A stretch of DNA of 64,000 bases, from assembly GCA_007753915.1 (NCBI GenBank), contig CP036352.1:2604001-2668000 (forward strand), given 5' to 3'. The notes under the pieces were generated by a model, which searched no databases, was not told the DNA's origin, and saw only the letters and a program-made list of their open reading frames with translations. Origin of the DNA: Phycisphaerae bacterium RAS2 (lineage in GTDB: Bacteria; Planctomycetota; Phycisphaerae; UBA1845; UTPLA1). Both the position numbers and the translations under genes were made by a program. Shown piece by piece: positions 17,411 through 27,800 of the stretch. Each line of letters starts with the position of its first letter. Position 1 is the stretch's first letter.

Positions 17411-17786
17411 ATTCCGGACGTGCGCCTTCGGGACCTCGCGGCACGCATTGCCTCAAATTGGCTAAGCCCTCGCTCCTGCCCCCTACCACATGTTGGGATT
17501 CGTCAACACGCCCTCATAGAGTGCAACTTCCCACCAGCCCGTAGCCGTCCGCGCCATCGCAGGCAACGCCCGATGACCCTTGTTTTTATGGACGCCAACA
17601 TCATCTCGATGCCACCGTGCCATTGAAAGCGCACACCTTGCATTTATCCCCTTGCGAGAGAGGTCGGCGCGACCCGCCCATAACCGGCGGCGCGACGAGC
17701 GGGGGGAAAAAGGATGGTCGTCGTTGTGGCGGATATCGTCACTGCATTTGTTCGCCGGCGGGCGAAGATCATCATTCTGACGATCT
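17411..17786. other. 376-bp intergenic region with one doubtful short frame
   Basis: The region lies between the convergent ktrA and Fur-family genes. A 46-codon minus-strand frame (17623 to 17483) encodes a peptide with GHRALPAMARTATGWWEVA and a C-terminal NPNMW. It looks protein-like but has no ribosome site. It may be a small gene, the end of a decayed gene or part of an interspersed repeat. No terminator with a T tract was found. Confidence 0.35.
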
Positions 17787-18329
17787 TCACTTACGCCGCT
17801 TTGTGTTAGGACGCGGCGGTTTGGCCGAACCGCGCGGGCCGACGATCGTCTGTGCCCGCAAACCGATCGGGCAACTCTTCACACACGCCTCGCAAAGTCC
17901 GGTGATTTGAAACCGATGCGCCAAAGCGTGAAAGCGATGTTGCGCCGCCAGCGCCGCGCGAAGCCGTACCACGTCGGCCGCGCCGAACTCGATGATTCGC
18001 CCGCACCGGCGGCAGACCATGTGATCGTGCGGGTCCTGACCGTAGGTGTGTTCGTAATGAACCTGCTTGTTTGAGAAGTGCACTTCCTTGACGATGCCGC
18101 AAGCGACGAGCAGCTTGAGCGTGCGATAGACCGTGGCCTTCCCGACGCGGGAGTCCTTCTGGCGCATGTCGAGCAGGAGTTGCTCGGCCTCGAAGTGCTC
18201 ATCGTTGTGCATCACGGCGCGAAGAATGTCCTGCCGCTCGTCGGTGTATTTCAGTCCGCGGTCTCGCAGGAATTCGCGAAAGACATTCTCGGCGGTGGCG
18301 ATGGTCTCGGCGTCGGCCGGCTGGGCCAT
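17787..18329 (-). CDS. Fur-family metalloregulator
   Basis: The ATG at 18329 (MAQPADAET) gives a 180-residue protein; longer upstream extensions lack family character. It has the winged-helix domain (about 14-85, with RVGKATVYRTL as recognition helix) and the dimerisation domain with both structural zinc pairs, C106/C109 (HMVCRRCG) and C146/C149 (CEAC). His-rich residues around 91-103 would supply the regulatory metal site. It could be Fur, Zur or PerR; the sequence alone does not decide. A Lys/Arg/Pro-rich tail of about 25 residues follows. The divergent neighbour is an iron-sulfur protein gene, a plausible target. Confidence 0.9.
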   Translation of the reverse strand: MAQPADAETIATAENVFREFLRDRGLKYTDERQDILRAVMHNDEHFEAEQLLLDMRQKDSRVGKATVYRTLKLLVACGIVKEVHFSNKQVHYEHTYGQDPHDHMVCRRCGRIIEFGAADVVRLRAALAAQHRFHALAHRFQITGLCEACVKSCPIGLRAQTIVGPRGSAKPPRPNTKRRK

Positions 18330-18472
18330 GGGGGATTGCTCCGTTGGCGTCGATTTTCCAAGTAATCTAGCCGACACGACCAGCGAGAGCCAATCGCGAA
18401 GCTCAATGAAATGTCGAATAGCGAATAGCAAAAGAAACGCCAGAGTCGTCAGTCGGCGCTTACAATCACGAA

Positions 18473-19090
18473 ATGCCCGACCCGCTCGACAACCTCCCGC
18501 CGCAGGATCGCCGCGGATTCTTCGCCGAGGGCCTCCGCCGCCTGATGCGCCCGCTGGCCGACGCTATCGAAAAACGCCTGCCGGAGTCGTTCATCGCGGC
18601 GGCTCCGCTTCGCCCGCCCGGCGCGCTGCCCGAAATTGAGTTTCTCGACACCTGTCATCGTTGCGGCCGCTGTGCCGAGAGCTGCCCGGCCGACGCGATC
18701 ACGCTCTCGGTCAGCATGGACGACCGGGTTCGCGGTACGCCGACCGTGACACCGGCCCGGCAAGCTTGCGTCGTGTGCGACGAACTGGCCTGCATGAAGG
18801 TCTGCCCCAGCGGTGCGCTGCGATTGGTCGACCGATTCGCCATTCGCATGGGCCTCGCCCGCGTGGACCACGCCGTGTGCGTCCGCTCCAGCGGCGAACC
18901 TTGCGTCGAATGCATCTACAAGTGCCCGCTCGGCGCCGAAGCGATCCGGCTTGACAGGAACGGCCGCGTCGAAGTCATCAACCCCGACGCCCCGGGCAAC
19001 CAGGGCCGCGGCTGCATCGGCTGCGGCATCTGCGAACAGTATTGCCCAACGACGCCGGCGAAAGCGATTGCGATTGTGCCGGGGCGGTAG
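18473..19090 (+). CDS. Polyferredoxin of the NapG/MauM type
   Basis: A 205-residue protein with four Cys clusters suited to [4Fe-4S] centres: C61-C64-C67-C71, C99-C102-C107-C111, a third around C136/C144/C147/C151, and C181-C184-C187-C191. This arrangement matches NapG/MauM/NapF-like electron carriers. Unlike exported NapG it has no clear twin-arginine signal, so it is probably cytoplasmic or membrane-associated. No partner oxidoreductase is adjacent; the divergent Fur-family gene 143 nt away suggests iron-responsive control, which is inference. Confidence 0.85.
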   Translation: MPDPLDNLPPQDRRGFFAEGLRRLMRPLADAIEKRLPESFIAAAPLRPPGALPEIEFLDTCHRCGRCAESCPADAITLSVSMDDRVRGTPTVTPARQACVVCDELACMKVCPSGALRLVDRFAIRMGLARVDHAVCVRSSGEPCVECIYKCPLGAEAIRLDRNGRVEVINPDAPGNQGRGCIGCGICEQYCPTTPAKAIAIVPGR

Positions 19091-19095
19091 CGATG

Positions 19096-20340
19096 TCAGG
19101 GAAGGAATCGGCTTCGCAATTCAGCGGGAAGCATCGGACAGGCGTCTCTTGGCGACGCGAAAAGCCTGTGCCGCATCGCCGCCACACGATCATATGCCCA
19201 GTCCAACAACCGCCGAGGAAACGGCTTCATGAGAAATGCGAGGACGCGCCAAATCCCGCCGAAGCGCGCGAGAATGTGCAGCACCGCCGCAGATCGGCAA
19301 CGAACAAGACCATCGCCGGTCAACACGATAACGCTGTCCGGTAGCAAGGCCCGATCCTGCTCGGCAATCATCGCTGACATGGTCGCCCCGCCGATCGGAG
19401 CAAAACGAAGCGTTGCTTGATCAGATCGCTCTTCAGCAAGAATCCAACGCACTGACGCGTGGCAAAGACCGCAGCCGCCATCGTAAAAGAGCGTCGCTTT
19501 TTCATCGAGGCGGCGGCCTTCGATCCAAGCCGGGTCAAAGGTAAATAGATGAAGCAGCATCATTCCCAGACTAAGTTCCGCAAAATCAACAAGCAGAATC
19601 AATCCCGCATGCATGGCCAGCATGAGCAACCAGGCCACGGGTCGAAGTTTTCGCGACAAGGCCATTGGAGCGAATGCCAACTCCGCCAGCAGCGCCATCC
19701 ATGTCGCCGTGCGGAGTATTGGCGGCGGCAATGTCAGCAGGAATTCCCGCAGTCCGCTCGGTCGCGCCAACGGGTTTGCTAACACATGATGCAGCGCTGT
19801 TCCGTCAAGCCAGGATGGACTGACCAGCTTGGTGACCCCACCATACGAGTAGCCCAATGCCATCACAATCCAGGCAGCCGCGAAGATGGGGCCGGGAAAT
19901 TGCCACGCACCATTCGGATCGATTCGATGTCGAGCCTCCCAGGACCCAAAAGGCGCTCGAGGCAGGCATGCATGGGCGAGGAGCGTCCACCCGATGTATG
20001 GCAGGCTCGGGTTGCTGATCAGCGGATTTCGACAAAAGAGACATGCGGATACATACCACAACACGATCGCCGCAATTCGGTCGCGCCACCCAATTGCCAG
20101 GCAAATGGACATGACGGCGCCAACGAGCAGGATGATCGTTACGAACATCGGGGCGTCAAAAACAGTCAGTATGTTTGGAAACACATGGGCGAACGGGCTG
20201 TCGCCCGCAACGGGCAGCACGCCCTGATTGGAAAACACTTCGGTGCCCCACGGAATCAACCGGACGAATCGCACGAACAGATAGCTGCCCAGCAAGGCTC
20301 GAAAAACACTGTATTGGCCGCCCGTCCATCCGCTCTTCAT
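19096..20340 (-). CDS. HTTM-type membrane protein fused to DCC (DUF393) thiol-redox domain
   Basis: The ATG at 20340 overlaps the upstream gene's stop by 4 nt. Residues about 10-270 form several membrane helices of the HTTM/SdpB/vitamin-K-carboxylase-like kind. Residues about 283-395 are a DCC domain starting LFYDGGCGLCH, with the redox pair C290/C293 in the typical YDGxCxxC motif. The two domains are known as neighbours or separate proteins; here they are in one chain. A quinone- or thiol-dependent modification of a substrate in the membrane is a reasonable guess only. It is the last gene of a three-gene coupled operon. Confidence 0.8.
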   Translation of the reverse strand: MKSGWTGGQYSVFRALLGSYLFVRFVRLIPWGTEVFSNQGVLPVAGDSPFAHVFPNILTVFDAPMFVTIILLVGAVMSICLAIGWRDRIAAIVLWYVSACLFCRNPLISNPSLPYIGWTLLAHACLPRAPFGSWEARHRIDPNGAWQFPGPIFAAAWIVMALGYSYGGVTKLVSPSWLDGTALHHVLANPLARPSGLREFLLTLPPPILRTATWMALLAELAFAPMALSRKLRPVAWLLMLAMHAGLILLVDFAELSLGMMLLHLFTFDPAWIEGRRLDEKATLFYDGGCGLCHASVRWILAEERSDQATLRFAPIGGATMSAMIAEQDRALLPDSVIVLTGDGLVRCRSAAVLHILARFGGIWRVLAFLMKPFPRRLLDWAYDRVAAMRHRLFASPRDACPMLPAELRSRFLP

Positions 20341-20855
20341 GGGCAATTCGAATCCAATAGGAATGGAAGCTCGTCAACTTGACGATTGGGCACCGGAACG
20401 TAACGAATGCGTACGGAGCCGGATCGATCCGACGCATCGATACCGAGTTCCTGCAACAAGGGCGCGGCTCCGCAGAGGGCACGACGCATGACCGACTCAA
20501 ACATGGGCCGAGTTTTGACCGTCGTAACCAGGACCGGCCCGTATGCCAATACCGCCCCATATACGTTTCGACGGTTGTATGGGCCCTTCATTCTCGCATA
20601 GAGTTCAGGTGTAAGCTCGACCGAGTGCGCGACGCCGCCTGCCGAATCCCATTCCAGGAAGAATCGAGTCGAGTAAGTCTCCAGCCCGCGAACAGCTGAA
20701 AACACCTTGGGCGCTGGTGAAGCACCAGACGCAGCGGCGATTCCGGCCGCGGCTGCACCAACTCGCTGAAACCCGATTAACGAAACCAACTCACCGGTCA
20801 TTTGAAGCAAACCGACCGACAGAAGAACCATGGCGAGAACCCAACGCCGCTTCAT
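20337..20855 (-). CDS. Membrane-anchored partner protein of unknown function
   Basis: A 172-residue protein whose ATG overlaps the stop of the fatty-acid-hydroxylase gene and whose own stop overlaps the HTTM-DCC start (both ATGA). It has an N-terminal signal anchor (about 5-25) and a soluble domain with conserved-looking motifs (ETYSTRFFLEW; YNRRNVYGAVLAYGP). Position and size recall SdpA-like partners found next to SdpB/HTTM proteins, but similarity to SdpA itself is not evident to me. Confidence 0.7.
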   Translation of the reverse strand: MKRRWVLAMVLLSVGLLQMTGELVSLIGFQRVGAAAAGIAAASGASPAPKVFSAVRGLETYSTRFFLEWDSAGGVAHSVELTPELYARMKGPYNRRNVYGAVLAYGPVLVTTVKTRPMFESVMRRALCGAAPLLQELGIDASDRSGSVRIRYVPVPNRQVDELPFLLDSNCP

Positions 20856-21595
20856 GGCGTCGCATCCTCGCGTTGATCCGAATTGGATACATCGATGCCT
20901 CGCAGCATTTCTGCAAAGCGAAGCTCTTGAGCCCCGAAGCCGCATCGGGCCTCAAACCGTTCAGGATTACGAAAAGTGCCGAAAAGCATGTCCCACAAAG
21001 GCAGATCGGCATAATTGAATGCGTGCACGCCGTGCTGGTGATGCACGCAGTGGCTTTCCGGCCTCTGAATAATGTATCCCAACCAGCGCGGCGTGCTGAC
21101 ATTCCAGTGATAGAAGAGTTCCGCCATGGCCGTCGTCATGACCGCGCCCGTTGCAGCTTCCAGTCCGACGCCAACGAGTCCATACAGGATGGCCGCCGTA
21201 ATCAGACTATTGGCTACAAGCTCAAAGGGATGCTTGTAAAAACTCGTGATGATCTCAATTCGCTGCGGGCTGTGATGCATCTGATGCACCCAGCGCCATA
21301 GCCATGGAATCTCGTGCCGCCATCGATGCCACCAATAATAGATAAAGGTGATCGCGAAATACCCGACAATCGCCCCGCCCGCCGGACCCAACCAATCGGC
21401 GGACCAAACGCGATGGGCTCTCATCCATGGCTCCCACATCCAGCCCGCCAGGTAGACGACAGCGATCTGTGCCAGATTGAGCGCCGCAGCCCGCACCCAC
21501 CAGCCACTGACACGGGGCCACGAGCGGCCTGACTGGAAAAGCTCTACGACGATCATGATGATTGCAATCCCGAGCACGATTGCACAGATAATCAT
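20852..21595 (-). CDS. Fatty acid hydroxylase / sterol desaturase superfamily protein
   Basis: This 247-residue polytopic membrane protein has all three histidine boxes of the di-iron hydroxylase fold: H90-x3-H94 (HRWRHE), H104-x2-HH (HQMHHS) and H182-x2-HH (HCVHHQHGVH). It should use O2 to hydroxylate or desaturate a lipid or a hydrophobic metabolite. It starts a coupled operon with the anchored protein and the HTTM-DCC fusion, so the three products probably act on one membrane substrate. Confidence 0.88.
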   Translation of the reverse strand: MIICAIVLGIAIIMIVVELFQSGRSWPRVSGWWVRAAALNLAQIAVVYLAGWMWEPWMRAHRVWSADWLGPAGGAIVGYFAITFIYYWWHRWRHEIPWLWRWVHQMHHSPQRIEIITSFYKHPFELVANSLITAAILYGLVGVGLEAATGAVMTTAMAELFYHWNVSTPRWLGYIIQRPESHCVHHQHGVHAFNYADLPLWDMLFGTFRNPERFEARCGFGAQELRFAEMLRGIDVSNSDQREDATP

Positions 21596-21752
21596 AAGCG
21601 ATTCCAGATTGTCAGGCAGCTGCGCCGAGTGTACCGGAAGCTACCACAATGTCTTCCTCCAAGCCAGGCAATCGACATCTTGAATTGATCAAACGTTGAA
21701 GATTCCCTGACGACCTCTCTGGAATTGCATGCGAATTAATCGCATTGGTTTC

Positions 21753-22703
21753 TCAATTCATTGGGGCTAGTAGATCGGCAAGGGCGCCGCCGAGTACTGG
21801 AAACCGAAACTCAAACCCCTCTTCGCGCAGTCGCCGCGAGACAAGATATCGCCCATAAAGCGCCAACTCGGGATCGGTCTTCATCAAAAGCGGCGCGCCG
21901 AGGCGAACCATCCACTCGAACGCAGGCAGACCGATCGGCATGCGCACCGCCTGTCGCAAACTCCGCATGAACTCCACCTGCGAGACAGGATGAGGCGATG
22001 TCGCGATATACGCCCCGGAGATCTTCTCATCCGTCAGGGCTCGCTCAAAAAGCCGATTCATGTCAACTTCGTGAATCCAGCTCATGCCCTGTGTGCCCGA
22101 CCCGACACGGCCGCCCAGTCCCAATCTGGCCAGCAACTTCAATCGTGCCAGCGCCCCGCCGCCCGCCCCGCGGTCTCGCCCCAGAACGAAGCTTGTTCGA
22201 AACACAACCTTCCGCTGCGAAGGCAATGCACTCTCTTGGAATGCTTCCTCCCACGCGCGACCCACGAACGGCGCCAGGCCATATCCGAATGGAGATTCCT
22301 CATCACAAACAACCTGCGGCGGATCACCATAAATGTGTGCTGTCGCCATCTGCACCCAGACTGGCGGTGGAGACTCCATCTCGCGCATCGCCCGGCCCAG
22401 CGCACGCGTCGCCTCCACACGCGAACGAAGTATTTCATCCTGATGATCCGGCGTCTTGATGCAATCGACGCTGCGACCGACGAGATTCACCAGACCGCCC
22501 GCGCCGCTCAAACACGACTTCCAGTCGCCCAGCGTGCGCGCATCCCAACCCACATGCCGCCAGGGCCCGGCGACTTTCGGGGCATGGCGCGAAAGCAACA
22601 CTACGGGAACGTTTCTTTCCGCGAGATAATTGGCCAGCGAAACTCCCAGGAAACCGCTTCCGCCGGCGATGACTACAGATTGAGAATCGTCTCGTTTTGA
22701 CAT
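21753..22703 (-). CDS. TIGR01777-family NAD(P)-dependent epimerase (SDR39U1/YfcH-like)
   Basis: A 316-residue extended SDR with the N-terminal GGSGFLG dinucleotide loop (14-20), the SRHAPK and NLVGRSVD segments and the C-terminal DUF1731 region typical of YfcH/SDR39U1. The catalytic tyrosine is at AHIYGD. Its exact reaction is unknown in bacteria. It lies 157 nt upstream of the hydroxylase operon on the same strand and could be co-transcribed. Confidence 0.9.
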   Translation of the reverse strand: MSKRDDSQSVVIAGGSGFLGVSLANYLAERNVPVVLLSRHAPKVAGPWRHVGWDARTLGDWKSCLSGAGGLVNLVGRSVDCIKTPDHQDEILRSRVEATRALGRAMREMESPPPVWVQMATAHIYGDPPQVVCDEESPFGYGLAPFVGRAWEEAFQESALPSQRKVVFRTSFVLGRDRGAGGGALARLKLLARLGLGGRVGSGTQGMSWIHEVDMNRLFERALTDEKISGAYIATSPHPVSQVEFMRSLRQAVRMPIGLPAFEWMVRLGAPLLMKTDPELALYGRYLVSRRLREEGFEFRFPVLGGALADLLAPMN

Positions 22704-22847
22704 GCTGGAAGTCTAACGACCTGCCACGACCAATACCACCGCGTGGGCAATCACCCATGCCTGCCGGATGAGACCCAACGCACCGCCAAATGACGGTGCC
22801 GCTGGATTGAGCATGAACCCGAACGCCGAAATTCAGCTCGCCGATTC

Positions 22848-22856
22848 TGCTATAAT
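22848..22856 (+). promoter_or_regulatory. Extended -10 promoter element
   Basis: TGC-TATAAT (22848-22856) is a perfect extended -10 box (TGnTATAAT), 61 nt before the GTG of the LVIVD-repeat gene. No good -35 is needed or seen at 16-18 nt. Confidence 0.6.
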
Positions 22857-22916
22857 GCGGGGAGTGGGTGATGTGGATTCCAATTTCGTCCTAAATCGAC
22901 CGTCAAGGAGTGTGGA

Positions 22917-24407
22917 GTGCGTACAGACTTAAATCGTTCCGCTGTTGTCGTTGCCCTGTCATTCTTCGCGCTCCTGATTGCATCGAGCGCACCCTCCGTC
23001 GCCCTTGCCGGTGACGACGGCGGCTGTCCGCGCGGTGGGTGCGGTTGCGGTTCCTATTGCGGCTGCCAGTATTTCTGCGGCTGCGGCACGGGAACCGAGG
23101 AGCCGGTTTACGAAGGCCCCGCCTGGACCGCGGGCGGAAGCAAACCCCAGCTTCAGGGATTCAACTCGCTTAACGTCCAGCTATTGAGCTGGTTCCCGGT
23201 GACGACTTTCAACGCGAGCTTCACTTCCGCCAACACCTGCGAAGGATACGTGTCCAAGACCGGCCGGGAGTATGCCATCGTCGGCTTGTCGGGCGGCACG
23301 GGTTTTGTCGAGGTGACCGATCCGGCCAATGCACAAATCGTGACCGTCGTGCCCGATTGCGGAACATGCACCGCGAGCACCTGGCGCGACATCAAGGTGT
23401 ACGACCAATACGCCTACATCGTCAGCGAGGCGACCAACACCGGCCTGGAAGTGTACGACCTGTCACAGATCGATGACGGAATCGTGACATTTGTCACGCG
23501 CGTCAACACGCCCGGTTCCTCGCGCACGCACACGCTCGAAATCAACCAGGACAGCGGCTACGCCTACCGCTGCGGCGGCGGCAGCACACTCGGCCTGCGC
23601 ATCTACAACCTCGCCAACCCCGCTGCCCCCGCGTTCGTCACAACGGCTGTTGCCGGTCGCTATTTCCACGAATGTCAGGCAGTGACGTACACCAGCGGCC
23701 CCTACGCCGGCAAGGAAATCGTCTTCGGCTTCACCGAGAACAGCTCCAGCGGCGGCGCGGCCGGCGTGACGATTATCGACGTCACTGACAAGCAGAACGT
23801 CATCACCCTGACCGCGAATTATCAGTACACCGGGCCGTCGTTTTCCCATCAGGGCTGGGTCTCGGATGACAAGCAATACCTCTACCTGAACGACGAGACC
23901 GACGGCAACCCGGCGACACGCATCATCAGCATCAGCAATCTCTCGGCCCCCGCGCAGGTCGGCTCGTTCTCAAGCGGCTTGCCGGCCGTGGATCACAATC
24001 TCTACGTGAAGGGGCGCTACATCTTCGAATCGAATTATCGCAGCGGCCTGCGCATCTTCGACGCGATCAACCCGACCGCGCCGGTGCATGTCGCCTTTTT
24101 TGACACCTACGAAGCAAATGATAACTCCGGGTTCAACGGCCTTTGGGACAATTACCCGTTCCTGCCCAGCGGCATCGTCCTCGGCAGCGACATTGAACGC
24201 GGCCTTTTCATCTGGTGCTTCGGCAAGACCGGCGACATGAACAACGACCTGCGCGTGGATGACGAAGACGTCAACCTTTTTGTCGACGCCATGCTGAACA
24301 ACCCTGTCTCAACGTTACAGTGCAGCGGGCCGGATCTGAACGGCGACGGCGAAGTAAACGGCCTGGATGTCGAGGGCTTCAAGACCGCGTACGTCGCCGG
24401 GCCGTGA
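22917..24407 (+). CDS. Secreted choice-of-anchor-B / LVIVD-repeat protein with dockerin-like C-terminus
   Basis: GTG start with AAGGAG 7 nt upstream. The 496-residue product has a signal peptide (to about SVALAG), then a Cys/Gly-rich segment (about 36-60; nine Cys, e.g. CGCGSYCGCQYFCGCG). Residues 75-435 form a beta-propeller of LVIVD-like repeats (NTGLEVYDLSQ, VTIIDVTD, GLRIFDAINP), as in choice-of-anchor-B proteins. The end (about 440-496) carries two dockerin-type EF-hand-like segments (GDMNNDLRVDDEDV; DLNGDGEVNGLDVEGF). The anchor type and ligand are unknown. A strong extended -10 promoter lies upstream. Confidence 0.85.
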   Translation: MRTDLNRSAVVVALSFFALLIASSAPSVALAGDDGGCPRGGCGCGSYCGCQYFCGCGTGTEEPVYEGPAWTAGGSKPQLQGFNSLNVQLLSWFPVTTFNASFTSANTCEGYVSKTGREYAIVGLSGGTGFVEVTDPANAQIVTVVPDCGTCTASTWRDIKVYDQYAYIVSEATNTGLEVYDLSQIDDGIVTFVTRVNTPGSSRTHTLEINQDSGYAYRCGGGSTLGLRIYNLANPAAPAFVTTAVAGRYFHECQAVTYTSGPYAGKEIVFGFTENSSSGGAAGVTIIDVTDKQNVITLTANYQYTGPSFSHQGWVSDDKQYLYLNDETDGNPATRIISISNLSAPAQVGSFSSGLPAVDHNLYVKGRYIFESNYRSGLRIFDAINPTAPVHVAFFDTYEANDNSGFNGLWDNYPFLPSGIVLGSDIERGLFIWCFGKTGDMNNDLRVDDEDVNLFVDAMLNNPVSTLQCSGPDLNGDGEVNGLDVEGFKTAYVAGP

Positions 24408-24414
24408 CGACAAG

Positions 24415-24786
24415 TCAGCCCGCGGGCGCGACCTTTCGGCCGCCCAGCGCGAACGCGGCGATTCCGCCGATACCGCCCGCCACGGCGGAGCCGGCCGTGC
24501 CGAAGCCGAGCACGGCTGCATCGGTGTCACCGAGGATGACAGACAAGGCGATGCCGAGGATCGCGCAGACGCCTCCGACAATCGCGCCGCCGCCGAAGGC
24601 GTTGCCTTTCGATGCCGCGCCCTTCGCGGCCCACATCGCCGCTACCACGAGCGAGATCAGCATCCCGCCGATGGCGAAGACATTGTTCTTAATGAACTCG
24701 TTGTAGTGCCCCGCGACGACCATCGCGATCTGAACGATCGTGCCGACGGCGGTCATGGGAACCATGGACTTGCTTCGGACGTTCAT
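24415..24786 (-). CDS. Small four-helix membrane protein, function unknown
   Basis: The 123-residue product starts at the ATG at 24786 with AGGA about 8 nt upstream. It has about four hydrophobic segments (15-32, 41-60, 70-92, 97-115), rich in Gly and Ala, and no catalytic motif. It lies 43 nt downstream of the giant WD40 gene on the same strand, so it could be the last gene of that TetR-WD40 transcription unit. Confidence 0.6.
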   Translation of the reverse strand: MNVRSKSMVPMTAVGTIVQIAMVVAGHYNEFIKNNVFAIGGMLISLVVAAMWAAKGAASKGNAFGGGAIVGGVCAILGIALSVILGDTDAAVLGFGTAGSAVAGGIGGIAAFALGGRKVAPAG

Positions 24787-24829
24787 GCTTGAATCCTGCC
24801 TTTCCAATCTGGTAATCCAACGACTGGGT

Positions 24830-27800
24830 TCAATGCGCGCCGGGTGAATTTCGACGCGACGACAAGGTCATGCGCTCCTGCACGCGCTTCGCCAGCGGAA
24901 TGCTGTCGAGAATTCGCACGGTCCCATCCACAAACGACGCACAAAGTCGCGTCCCGTCCGGGCTGAAGTGCACGTCGTAAGCCGACTCGGGTGAGCGGAT
25001 GAGCATGGCGGCCTGCGCCCCCGTGGTCACATCCCACAATCGCACCGTCTGGTCGTACGACGCCGATGCCAGCCGCCTGCCGTCGCGCGAAAAACTCAAT
25101 CCATACACCTCGCGGTCGTGGCCCGGCATCGTGCGAAGCAACTTGCCGGTGCCGACGTTCCATAGGTGGACGGCCGTGTCGTACCCGGCCGAGGCAAGCA
25201 GCTTGCCGTCGTGGCTGAATTTCACACCGAGCGGCTTGTTCTTGTGCCCTTTCAATTCCTTGTGGATTTCGCCGGTCTGCCAGTCCCACAAACGAACGAG
25301 GTTGTCCGTGTCCGCCCCGGCGAGCAATCGGCCGTCCGGGCTGATGTCGATGGAGTACGAATAGAAACTTCCATCGCCCAGCGTGCGGACTTCCTCGCCT
25401 GTTTTCACGTTCCAGACCTTGATCGACTTGTCGTACGACGCCGAAATCAAGTGGCTGCCTTCCTTGGAATACGCCAACCCGGGCACACCGCCGGTGTGAC
25501 CAGACAATTTGCGAATTTTCTTCCGCGTCTTGATGTCGAAGATCAGCACGTCGGGCGTGTTCAAGCCCACTGCGATCGAACGGCCGTCCGGGCTGAAGGC
25601 CACGCGCGCGACCTGTTGCGGCAGGCCTTCGATGGCCGCGACCAGTTCCCCCGTCGCCGCATCCCAGACCTTGACGGCCTGCTCGCTGGATCCCGTCGCG
25701 AACCATTTGCCGTCGGGGCTGAACGGCGAGGACCAAACACCCTGCGCGCATTTCACCGACGCAGCGGGCTGTCCCGATCCGACAAACCACCGTTTTGATG
25801 ACTTATCCGCCGCGCCCGAAAGCAGGTACTGATCGTCGCGCGTGAAAGCCACCGTGCGAACCTGCGACGTGTGGCCGCGCAGTTCCGACAACCGCTCCCC
25901 CGTCGCCGCATCCCAGACGCGAACGAGCTGGTCGACCGCACCGGTTGCGATGCGCTTTCCGTCATGGCTGAATGCAATGGCGTAAATGTCCTTTTCATGC
26001 GCTGTCCACTTGCGAACAACATCGCCCGTGTCGGTGTCCCAAAGCCAGACGTTGTGCGCACCCGAGCATGCCGCCACTCGCTTGCCGTCCGGACTGAACG
26101 CCAGCGAGTTGTACGGCGTGTACTCCGCGCCGCCGTAGCCGGGGCCGAGTTTGTGCAGCGCCTCGCCGGAATCAACATCCCAGATGATCACGTGGTTGTC
26201 CCATCCCGCGGACGCCAGCCGCTCACCATCCGGGCTGAACACAACGTGAACGACCGGCGGCCGAACCACGTGGCCCTTGTAAGTTCGAATCGCCTCGCCC
26301 GTTTCCGCATTCCAGAGCTTCACGAAACTCAACATCGATGTCGCAATGGCTTTGCCGTCGGGGCTGAACACGGCGGAATAGACTTGAGTCTTCTCATGCT
26401 TGATGCTTAGCAGCTCGTCACCCGATTCGACGTCCCACACTCGTGCAATGCCGTCCGAGCCGGCCGTCACGACGCGCTTGGCGTCGTGGTTGAACGATGC
26501 ATGCCACAGCGCCTTGGGCGATGCTTTCAAGACACGGCGTACTCGTCCGGAATCCGCCTCGCGCAAGACGGCCGAGCCGTCGGCACACGCTTCGACGAAC
26601 AAGACCCCGTCCGCGCTGGTTTCAATTGCCATGACGGTCTCGGCATGATCGCGCCACGTCTGGACGCTCTGATCGCTCGCCGCGTTGAAATAGTCCCACT
26701 CCCATTGGCGGCGGCCGTGAGGCGCGGCATCCAGCCACCGCCGAGCCGATGCAGTCTCATTCAAGGTCAACGACGCCGATGCCGCCGCGATATGCGCCAA
26801 ATAGGACTCGAATTGCGGATCGAGACTCGCGTCCACATCTGACGAGGCGCTCGAGTCCGGCTCGCCCTCCTCCGGCTCCGGTCGCGGGGCCGCCCCCGCT
26901 GTGTTGCGCGATTTCGCGAACTTCGCCTGCAATTGCTTGACGGTCCAGTCATTGCCCTTGTCGAAAAAGGCCCGCAGTTTGCGCGAGTCCTCATCGTCGC
27001 CGTACCCCATGCCGCACACCGTAAAACGCGTTCGCCCATCGTCCAGCGGCTCCAGGTGGATCACCGACCACATGCCCTTCACCGCGGCCTTGAATGGAAA
27101 CTTCGCCGGCGGCTTGCCGACCTTGATCGAGAGCATCCGGTTCGGCTCGTAACTCAAGATGATGTTCTCAATGGTGTTCTCGTCGCCGATTACACCGTCC
27201 GGGCTGTAGTGCGTGCGCATCCTGCCGCCGACGCGCAGGTCAATCTCGGCGTGCGCGACCATCCACGACTCCATGCCCTCCTTGGTCGTGAAGGCCTTCC
27301 AGACTTCTTCCACGGGCGCATCGACGATCGCCGAATGACGGAGGACATCTCCCGCCCGCGAATCGCTTGCAGCGGGTTCCTCGTCGCCCGAAGTTTTCGG
27401 GTGCTCCGCGCGAGCGTTTTCCTGTGCCCCTCCCGATTGGTCCAGCGCCTTCACGATCATCTTCAGAAAGATGGGATTGTTCTTCAGAAAGTAGTCATAG
27501 GCGTCGTCCCATTCTTTCTCCCCGGCGCGCCAACCGACGACGGTCAGTCGCAGCCTTGTCTTCGCGTCGCCGACCGGCTCAAAGTAGAACGCGCCCCAGG
27601 TGCCCTCCTTCTGCACCGTCGGAAACTGCGGCGGCGCGCTGCCCCGCGTCGACAACACCGCATGCGGCACATACGCGAGAACCTTGTTCGGCGACTTCGG
27701 CCAGAAAGCCCACGCTCCGCCCGGCTTCAGTTCAACCAGCGGGTCCTTGCCGCCCAGTCGCTTGAGGCCGTCGGTTGTAGCGAGCAGCTCCCACACGTCT

